Of a DNA stretch of 6,154 nucleotides, positions 5,395-6,154 are shown one piece after another (positions within the stretch are counted from its first letter, which is position 1; each line of letters begins with the position of its first letter). A program made the translations under genes and the position numbers. The stretch comes from Deltaproteobacteria bacterium. Its GTDB lineage: Bacteria > Desulfobacterota > Deferrimicrobia > Deferrimicrobiales > Deferrimicrobiaceae. The stretch covers positions 1 to 6,154 of the forward strand of contig JAGGAJ010000108.1 of NCBI GenBank assembly GCA_017889845.1, read 5' to 3'. The notes under the pieces were generated by a model. The model was not told the DNA's origin, did not search any database, and was given only the letters and a program-made list of their open reading frames with translations.

Positions 5395-6154
5395 CTACCC
5401 TTCGAGGCCAAGGGCCTTCGCGAACCCCTCCCGCCACGCCTTCCCCATCTCGCAGGCGGCGACGCGGGCGACCCCCTCGATGTCGATGTGCTCCCCGCCG
5501 ACTGTTCCCAGTTCCATCATTGTAATACGGAACCGCCTCGCCAGGGACAGCAGGGACTCCCGTTTCCCCGGCGTGCAGGAGAGCAGAACGGCCCCCTGGC
5601 ACTCCGAGAACATGGCGAAGTCCGGGCGGACCGTATCGGGGTACGGATTGGCCACGCGGGCCCCGGTCGCCCCGTCCGGGCGCGTGATGCAGGCCTCGGC
5701 GAGGGCGCAGGCGAACCCGCCCTCCGCGAGGTCGTGCGCCGAGGCGAGGAGCTCCGCCCCGGCCGCTTCCCGGAGAAAGGCGACCAGGCGCTTTTCGTGG
5801 TCGAGGTCCACCGGGGGCGGCGTCCCGGCCACCTTCCCGTGGGCCTCCTTCAGGTACAGGGACCCCCCGAGGTTCACCTCCAGCCGGTCCGCACCGGCCA
5901 GCAGGACGATGTCCCCTTCCGAGGAGAACCACTGGACCACCCGCCTCGCGGCGTTTTCCAGCAACCCGACCATCGCCACCGCAGGTGTGGGGTAGATCCC
6001 CTTCCCCATCGTCTCGTTGTAGAAGGACACATTCCCGGAGACCACCGGGACCGACAGGGCCTCGCACGCCTTCGCCATCCCCTCGATGGCGGACCGGAAC
6101 TGCCACATGATCTCGGGCTTCTCCGGGTTGCCGAAGTTGAGGCAATCCGTCAGG
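5395..6154 (-). CDS. purL: Phosphoribosylformylglycinamidine synthase II (PurL), C-terminal third
   Basis: PurL converts formylglycinamide ribonucleotide, ATP and ammonia to the amidine, the fourth step of purine synthesis. The 252 visible residues begin with TDCLNFGNPEKPEIMWQF, the classic PurL second-AIRS-domain motif, followed by SGNVSFYNE (39-47 of the fragment) and SAHDLAEGG (138-146), the conserved segment of the C-terminal AIRS domain. The protein ends soon after this domain with no glutaminase domain. It is therefore the small PurL type, which in known systems works with PurQ and PurS to obtain ammonia from glutamine; neither is in the window. Roughly two thirds of the gene (small PurL is about 730-750 residues in well-studied species) lie beyond the right edge, so its start and promoter are not visible. 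An in-frame ATG at 6108 is internal, not a start. It stops 11 bases before purF, in one operon. Confidence 0.96.
   Translation of the reverse strand, partial: LTDCLNFGNPEKPEIMWQFRSAIEGMAKACEALSVPVVSGNVSFYNETMGKGIYPTPAVAMVGLLENAARRVVQWFSSEGDIVLLAGADRLEVNLGGSLYLKEAHGKVAGTPPPVDLDHEKRLVAFLREAAGAELLASAHDLAEGGFACALAEACITRPDGATGARVANPYPDTVRPDFAMFSECQGAVLLSCTPGKRESLLSLARRFRITMMELGTVGGEHIDIEGVARVAACEMGKAWREGFAKALGLEG

Noticed and set aside
3914..5995. Two long plus-strand open frames (3914-4690 and 4691-5995) opposite purF and purL.
   Set aside because: Both are mirror images of the codon bias of purF and purL, have no recognisable domain or ribosome-binding site, and the second runs across the purL-purF junction.
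5384..6145. Upstream in-frame extension of purF reaching 6145, which would suggest a fusion.
   Set aside because: The extension lies out of frame within purL and is low-complexity; the propeptide and catalytic Cys9 fix the purF start at 5383.

Overview
The window is a GC-rich, gene-dense stretch of bacterial chromosome with seven protein genes, five complete and two cut by the window edges. No RNA gene, mobile element, CRISPR array or prophage was seen. All the recognisable genes are housekeeping: purine, pyrimidine and NAD synthesis, phospholipid synthesis and cell-wall turnover. The high GC content, the small-type PurL next to an Fe-S-type PurF, and a DUF4124 plus SLT lytic transglycosylase would fit a deltaproteobacterial or related lineage. 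That placement is an impression and not a demonstration.

Layout. From the left, pgsA (3' end missing) and a secreted lytic transglycosylase lie on the minus strand and form an envelope operon, transglycosylase first, joined by an ATGA overlap. Divergent from them, across a 66-base gap, nadB (L-aspartate oxidase) runs on the plus strand. Convergent with nadB is a second minus-strand operon that enters from the right edge: purL (3' third only), purF, pyrE and an uncharacterised lipoprotein. Its junctions are 11 and 34 bases, then an 8-base overlap. No gap is as long as 100 bases.

How the genes relate. PurF and PyrE both consume PRPP, for purine and pyrimidine synthesis respectively, and PurL acts three steps after PurF, so the right-hand operon mixes both nucleotide branches. 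NadB makes iminoaspartate for quinolinate; a later step of that pathway, by NadC, also uses PRPP, but nadA and nadC are not here. The transglycosylase and PgsA both act on the cell envelope.

I found no new multi-gene system. The most unusual part is the 66-base divergent gap. It holds a near-consensus sigma70-type promoter whose predicted start falls almost on the transglycosylase ATG, suggesting a leaderless message. On the nadB side it holds a four-tract G-quadruplex motif that contains the nadB Shine-Dalgarno sequence. The next most interesting item is the lipoprotein of unknown function, translationally overlapped with pyrE.
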